A stretch of DNA of 64,000 bases from Selaginella moellendorffii (Eukaryota; Streptophyta; Lycopodiopsida; Selaginellales; Selaginellaceae): NCBI RefSeq assembly GCF_000143415.4, contig NW_003314384.1, positions 249,554-313,553 of the forward strand, in the 5' to 3' direction. A model generated the notes under the pieces. The model worked only from the letters and a program-made list of their open reading frames with translations. It was not told where the DNA came from and searched no databases. Within the stretch, counting starts at the first letter, position 1. Each line of letters starts with the position of its first letter. The position numbers and the translations under genes are program-made. Positions 57,450-64,000 of this stretch are shown here, in pieces.

Positions 57450-59541
57450 GTGTGCTGCCTCGAGTTTCTCTTCCTCGCCCGCTCAAACACGGGAACGAGA
57501 GTGGACGCTCGTGCTGGATGCTGGTCTCTTAGTCAAAAACTCGTGATGAAAGGTGGTTACGTCAATATCGATTCCATAGCCGTCCACGTACAAGAGCCTG
57601 CGCCTTTGACGCTCCCGCGCTCGCTCCATAACCGAGACCATGTGTGTTGCCGTACAATCCACATATTTGTTTTCTATGCCGGGAAAGGATCCTGTGACTT
57701 GCTACATCTGTTCCCTTCTATGGTTGCCTGCTGGCGCTCTTCTACTTGTGGCTGCACGTCCCGGCCGGCAGCACAGCATCTGCGCCTAGCTCTCAGCCTT
57801 TGCCGCTACGAGGATCCTGGCACTGGCCAGTTGCCGACATTGCTTGCTTCTCCAACATCCAGCGTTGATCGACATCATGTCACAGCTCCATCGTGTAAGC
57901 AAGAATCTCCAGTAGCAGCCGCGGCTGGACTCTCGGCGACCTTCCTTGCATGAATTTTCACTCTTTGGTTAGAGATATTCGATACTACCGTCCTGAAGGT
58001 TCATTCCTCGCTTTTATTTATGCCATTCGCTCTCTCAGCCGTCAACCCGCGGTCGAGATCCAAGCCAAGACGAGGGTGGAGCTGCAGCAGCAAAGTGACG
58101 CCTTCGACGTGACCGAGATGGTGTGCCGGCTCTTCTATACATGCCTACTACTACTACCTTCTGTCCTATGTCAAGTATTACCTGCACAAGCATTGCTACA
58201 GCGATCGCGACCAGGGGCAGACGTTGCCGCCAGCCATGCCCATGCTTCACCTGGCACTCTCCTTCGTGCTCAACGTTACCTCCAGCTCGCAGGTGGTGCC
58301 ACTTTCCTCGAGCGACATTGATATGTCCGAAGGATGATCGAGGTAGATAGTGTCCGGTCAAGATCAGCAACGACTATTTCATGTTTCATGAAATAGTCAT
58401 CTGCTTCGGATGCAGGTTGTCAGATTTGTCTCGAACTGCCGCGGAGTGCTCCTCCAGCCTGTGGGGTGACAAATGCTTTATACAGTCGCCATAGTGGAGC
58501 TCCACACGTCCATTCTGGAGCTCGGCCCGAGCAAGACTGGGGGCCGCCTCTTCCATTCCTGGTTCCGTTACCCAGCAAAGCTAGAGCCATGGTCGAGCAA
58601 ATCAATGTGTTTTACAGCCGGCTAGGATGGCCGCAGTGTAGAAACTCATCGCTGCTGGAAGAGGCAAGGTCGGGCTCGTAGACAATGACACCGACCGCGT
58701 TGCGACCAAGTGCGAGGTGTGCTAAGCCTGCCAAAGGCAAAGCGAAGGCTGAGGTTGGAAAAGAGCTTCGTGAACTTGTTGGCCGCGGTGAGCTTGCAGG
58801 GGGAGGAGGAGCAGGAAGAGTGCAGCTGGATGCTGGACGACCTCCGCTGCCGTGCAGCTGTTGGAGGCTACCAGATGCTCAAGCCGCTGCTGCCGGTCCT
58901 GAAAAACAGGGGTGTCAATCTCCTACATTGTGGAGGTGTGTGCCTGATCTTGTTAAACCGACATGGTTCTACGTGTGCATGGGTGGCAGTAGCTGCGATA
59001 CAGGAAGAATTCGGGGAGCTCCCATCTTTCCAAACTACGCCGACGGCGGATTCAACTGCCTGCTTCCGATATACATCAAGGCTGATTTCCCTCGGGGCTT
59101 CAAGCTGCCCGGTACGGATATCTAGAGCTCCACACCAAGCATGATAAATGTTTTGCAGATGCCCCACGGGAGATTTAGCAGCACTTGTCGGAGCCGACCA
59201 TAACACTGTGCCAAAACGTGACGGAGCCAGTGCTCGGCATGGCAGCGTGCCCGTGCCAGTTATAGCGCCGCGGACTTGGACGACAAGGCGTTATTGTGCT
59301 TGGTGTGCTGCTCCTACACCCACGGAACAAATACCACCTTGAGCGAGGGGCGGCGAGTGACAAGGCGATTGCTGTGGTCATTGGGAAATGTGAGCTGGGG
59401 CCTCTACTTCTCAAGATGCTCAAGGTGGGAGAAGGATCTGATACATTTGCTTACGATTGCAATGCACTTACTGGTGCTATGAGCAGGAGTTGCAGGGGGG
59501 AGGCGAGCAGGAGATGCTTAACAAGCAGCTCGCCTGTTTAG
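57450..59541 (+). pseudogene. Coding-like remnants of an unidentified gene, frameshifted
   Basis: Several stretches read like protein but need frame changes between them. Examples are YYYYLLSYVKYYLHKHCYSD (about 58145), VAIVELHTSILELGPSKTG (about 58480), SFVNLLAAVSLQGEEEQEEC (about 58770), ISYIVEVC/LLHCGG (about 58920) and IGKCELGPLLLKMLKVGEG (about 59380). I cannot assign a family, and the order of pieces may still hide an intron-rich gene with unusual splice sites. A decayed gene is my preferred reading, held with low confidence. Confidence 0.35.
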
Positions 59542-59661
59542 GCCTGGGATAAGCCTCTTGCACTGCCTTGCTGGTGCTTAACTATGTTGTAGCTCTTGGA
59601 GCCTCGGCTCCCTGGCCTGGAAAGTTTTTCAAAAATTGCACTCAAACACAAAATCACTTTG
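59542..59661. other. Short spacer before the PIR/SRA1 stop
   Basis: No feature seen. It probably holds the 3' UTR of the minus-strand gene. Confidence 0.4.
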
Positions 59662-62600
59662 CTATTGCTTACCTTTGAGAGGGAGCGAATCAAAGGCCGA
59701 AGGAGTGTTTGGATACTTGACCCTGTGCACGACGCTCCCGCTCTGCTTGATCATGGACGCTGACTTGTCTTCTTGAGGAGAGCGGGCTCTCAGTAGTGAG
59801 AATACGTGATTATTTAGACCCCTTGCTCTTCTTGCATTATCCAGAAAGTCCTCCAGCTCCTGCACAAAGCCATGCCATGATCGTAAACCTTTCACAAAAA
59901 TAATCATACGAAGTAAAGATACCTGTCCATATGAAGGACCATACACTAGAGCTGGCTTCCTTGATCTGTCGTGATGGATGGCGGACTCGGCTTCTTCTAC
60001 ACTTAACAGATGATAAATGAAGTCCAATAGCTCAAAGCGTTGCTGCTGCCCAAGGAAGTATACAATAGCGCAGCCACCCCAAGCCACCGAGTCACCAAAA
60101 CACTCAAAGTTCGGGCCGGCCTCGGCAAGTGACTCGCCACAAAACACCTGTGCATGCACTTCAGTTTACAGTGATCCTAACAGAACAGGAAAAGAAAAAA
60201 AAAACACAAAAGCGTCAAGCTTACGAATTGAATGCCACTGTATATCCGATGGTACTCCTTGGATGTTGTGATTTCGATGAGCCCCGTCTTCGATGGGGAG
60301 CTCCATTTCTCCCGAAAGCTATCGAGTACAACGCTCAGATACGCCAGTGTGTACTCAAGGACGCTACCAGTTTGGATGTTTTTCATGTACAGCGAGCCTG
60401 TGATGAATATTAAGTTAGCGTTAGCAAGCTTGGACGACAACAAACCTGTAACTTCAGCTTGCTTCCCCATTGCAACGAACGCAGATGGCGCCAAGCACAG
60501 TGGATGTGCTGCACACGCGCTGGCGGCCTCTTTAAAAAGAGCCAGGAAGGGGCTATCTGTGGCGTCAGCAGCGTATCTCTGAAGGCCATTCGGTCCCGGA
60601 GCAATGCCCAGCCAAGGTGCTACTTGTACCATCTGACTCGTCTCGGTTTCTTTCTGCCAGAAAACAAAAAGCTTTGTCAAGAAGAAAGGAAGAAATGAAA
60701 TGCAGCACCATACCATTGCCATATCCAGCAACGACATAAGGAAGAGCAACGTTCCAATTTCTTTCAGACATTCTATAAAGTTAACTTTCCCTTCGTAGCT
60801 TGTTACCCACTGAAGTTGCTCCTTCAGGATTTTCATTGCCCCTGCACAAAGAAACAAATATTAGAACAACTCCAGCAAACTCAGTAGCTCACCCGCAACA
60901 CCAGCTTCTGGAGTCGGGAGGTTTATCGCCTTCGGCATGGCTCCACGAAGATCACCAACACTGGAATCTAGAGACGACGTGATCTGTTCAAAACACACGC
61001 AATAAAACACTCGGATCAAATGAAAACCACACACTGACCTTTTGAGAAAGGTGATCCAACAAAGCTCGGATAAGCCAAGGTAGCGAGCGAGAACCCAGCA
61101 GCTTGACTATGCACAGCATGTGAGGCAATCCAAAGAACTTGCTGAAAAGATCGGTGTACATGGCATGTGCCATGTTCAAGTCCTAAGAAACAGAATGTCA
61201 ACTCAACATGAAAACAATCAGCAACCTTACCGGAGTGCCACAAAGGAAACTGTAATCCGCGTGGGGAACTGGAGCACGTCGAAAGGCTCGCTGGCAGGCC
61301 TTAGGTGACCTGATGAGCCTTAAGCTTGAGTTGCATAAAATGAAGTTCGGAATAACATCGTTCTGAATCTCCGAGAATATCTAAGGAGGAAAATCATTTA
61401 GAAATCGAGTAGCATGAGCTCTACCTGCGATGCTAGTCGAGAAGAAAACGACACCATTGAAATATTCTCCATCATTTCCTCCAGGATAAGATTGAACGGA
61501 TCTAGAGTGAGCTGATCTGCAAGAAGGCAATGCGTAGCTCGGAGAATTTCAATTAAATGGTCGAGCTCCTGTGAAGTTGGTTAGGAACAACGTCACAAGT
61601 CGAAGTGTTAAACGTACCACAATGGTGCAGAGGTCATGGGATTCAAACCGCTCAAGTAAAAAGTCAAGATTTTCGCGGAAAATTTTGTTTAGTCGCTGCT
61701 CAATGAGAAAAGCAAGGTCTATGTCCCGTCCCAATATCTGTGTTCAACGTGAGCATGCCAACATATAGTTGAAAATGGACATTGAAATACCTGAACTCGC
61801 CGCATCTGAAACAATGGCTCGTAACGTTTTGGAAATACCCGGAATTTGTCCTGAAGTTCGGAACTGGCGACGAATGTTGCATCAAGTTGCTTGCTGAACA
61901 GACGTGGTAAATTACGCAACAAATCTAACGCTGCCGGCACACACACCTTGAAGCCCGACTTTTGTAGTAGGAAAATATGTGCTCACTCAATTTAAAAACC
62001 AGCTGGTCAAAGCACAAGTCAACCTGTAACAGACGACGACTTGGCAGTAAATCCAGCGTGCTTGTGTAATCTACTTACCTCGGCCTCGACCTCATCGTAT
62101 AGAAAGCGTTGCTTGAGCCTACGGAGCGCATGCTCTGCAGAGTCATTATAAATATCAAATGGCACCAAGACGCTCTCGAGTAAAGCAGCATCTTGAGATT
62201 CTAGTATATAATCCACCAGCATCCACGGAAAAGAACACTCGATAGGAAACTGTAACATGCATTCAAAGAACCAGTAACGTCAGTAGAATACTTGACAGCG
62301 AGTACCTGTATTACACGAGAAGTTTCCAGATAAAACTCACGGAACCAGATAAATCCGAGATCGGTGACATGAAAAATCGTAGCTGAATTATCATGTTTAA
62401 GGAAGCATGCAGAGAATGAAATGCATAAATTCACCTTTGTAATCGAGGATGTAGGGGTAAAACGCCAGCTTGTTGAAGAACAAGTCGAGTTGTTTCATGT
62501 CGGCTGATGCGATCTCAGTTTCGTTACTTCCAAAAAATACTGCAGCTTTCTTGGGACTCCCAGAGATAAGTTCGTGGATCAGAAATTGCAGGCAATGAAG

Positions 62601-64000
62601 CTGAAAGGAGAAAAGTCAAATAGATTTAAAGAGAATGCCGAAAGGCTACAAACCTGGGCAGCCGTAGGAGCTGTAGCCCGAACCGTGATTGGAAATCTAT
62701 CAGTTTCATCTTTCGTCTTCCTGAAAGATCCTTTCTCTTGATCACCATTACTATTTGTCCAGTCCGCTGCGATGGTCCTCATCTCAGTAACGATTCTAAG
62801 ATCAAAACAACAATGCGCATCAGTTATTTTGATGTACTAATGTCCTTACCGAGATAGTTCTTTCTTTTTCTTCATGGAAGTTCGCAGCATCAAGGAAAGC
62901 TTGTTTTGCACAAAGTCTTGCAATTGCGAATGTATGAGTTCGCATACTGTCTCGGCAACTTGAGTATCAACGTGCTCCAGCATGGAGCCAACACCCTTGA
63001 TATAGCTTATCAGCTCCACCATAGCTTTTCTTTCTTCGGGGGAATAGTTGCAGCGTACAACCTTAAAACCAAACGCTCAAAACTTAGCATCTTAATCGAC
63101 ATGCCAGCCATACCTTCTCATAGTCTGTGACAACAGCTGAGACATCCTCGTCGTATGGAGTGGCTTCTTTTGAAGGTCTGGAGAACTTCCAAGCACACTG
63201 CTCCCACACGCGGCCTGTCCATTCACTAAGACACTGAAAGCCTTCAAGAATTGCCATGTAGACATCCTCCTTGATCTTGGCACTGAGAGCCTCGTCTACG
63301 TTTCTGGCACACTTTAGAAGCTGGAGCTGCAAAGAATAAAAAATGGTCGGAATATTACTCGACACATACAATGAGCTTCTTACCTTGTTTATCGCAGCAG
63401 CAAAGTGCAAGCAGAACTCGTCATGAGCGAAGCGAATGGCAGGCATGTGATGTATGATCAGATACTCTTTCTGATACGTTCTCCTCGTCAAGGCGACAAA
63501 AAGAAAATAAAAACATGGCCACCAGAGAAAGGATATTCTAAAGCTTCACGGGGAGCAAGCTCGTGGGGTGCAGGCAACGACGTCAATCTGCTTTGAGCCG
63601 CAACTTTCCGAAAGTAAGGCGACAGTTCTTTCAGCATGCTTGCAGGCGAAAGGTGAAGATCTGGAAATGCGGGAATTACCGGATCACTCTAAGAACAGAA
63701 ACAAATCATTTATCAGAAGGAAACTGGAAATGAAATGTACCCGAAACACCCGGATGAGCCTGTTTATTTTGATCTTCTTGAATGTTGAGTCGCCTTCTTT
63801 CTCAGAGGAAATGGCGAGAACCACCAGAACGGGTAGCACCCTGAGCAATACATGCCTCTCGGAGTAAAGGACAACATGGTCGGACTCCAATGCATCCAGG
63901 CAGAAGTTGATCAAAACTTGAAGGAGGTCTTCCAAGCTGTTCAAGCTCATGTAAGAAAAACGGAAAGGAGAACAAAGCATACTTGTTCACTCGGAAAAGT
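59662..64000 (-). CDS. PIR: PIR/SRA1 (CYFIP homologue), SCAR/WAVE complex subunit, 5' partial
   Basis: Component of the WAVE regulatory complex that relays Rho-GTPase signals to ARP2/3 actin nucleation. In plants it is needed for trichome and cell shape. The minus strand carries many short exons. The most N-terminal one visible includes CLDALESDHVVLYSERHVLL, RVLPVLVVLAISSEKEGDS and KKIKINRLIRVF. Then come PAFPDLHLSPASMLKELSPY and LTSLPAPHELAPREALEYPF. The C-terminal exons read GPNFECFGDSVAWGGCAIVY, FLGQQQRFELLDFIYHLLSV and RARGLNNHVFSLLRARSPQE, ending SAFDSLPLKGKQ with the stop at 59662. The start codon lies beyond the right edge of the window. Exon borders were not all resolved. Confidence 0.93.

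Overview
This is a plant nuclear window, most likely from a lycophyte such as Selaginella. The genes are closely packed, with very short GT-AG introns (many about 50-100 bp). Intronless PPR genes built largely of short S-type repeats are frequent, and plant-specific families are present (WNK kinase, SWEET, VQ, P450 of the 85 clan, PIR/SRA1). The species is inferred from style only; no search was possible.

Layout. 1-11.3 kb holds a WNK kinase (+, 5' end outside the window), an ankyrin-repeat Raf-like kinase (-), a ferritin-like desiccation-related protein (+), a gamma-tubulin complex protein (-) and an O-fucosyltransferase-like protein (-). 11.5-23.6 kb is a 12 kb block of decayed LTR-retrotransposon DNA with no intact gene. 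It contains a primer-binding-site-like motif in each orientation on either side of an LTR-like segment, a polypurine-tract-like motif and a 0.7 kb inverted repeat carrying a hexamer array. The block is bordered by two diverged direct copies of the old boundary between the O-fucosyltransferase gene and the neighbouring PPR gene.

23.8-31 kb holds two tandem PPR genes (-), a monoacylglycerol-lipase-like hydrolase (+), ribosomal protein L35A (+), a secreted glycine-rich protein (+) and a SWEET sugar transporter (-, to 32.1 kb). 32.1-35.9 kb is intergenic, with a 102-bp near-perfect palindrome and a 101-bp tandem duplication. 35.9-51.3 kb is dense: PP1 phosphatase (-), proteasome subunit PAA (+), a G-protein gamma subunit (+), diphthine-ammonia ligase DPH6 (+), a large PPR (-), a P450 (+), a small conserved unknown (+) and an 895-residue 2OG-Fe(II) oxygenase-like protein (-).

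51.4-57 kb is a tandem duplication of a zf-HIT (ZNHIT2-like) gene. The first copy looks intact. The second carries three disabling lesions. A shredded piece of the O-fucosyltransferase gene sits exactly at the junction. A VQ-motif gene follows. 57.0-59.5 kb contains frameshifted coding-like remnants that I could not identify, and 59.7-64 kb is the 3' part of PIR/SRA1 (-), which runs off the window.

The genes form no pathway or operon. Most are housekeeping or signalling genes with independent roles. The interest lies in the repeat-driven rearrangements, the palindrome, the unusual oxygenase and the lineage-style PPR proteins.
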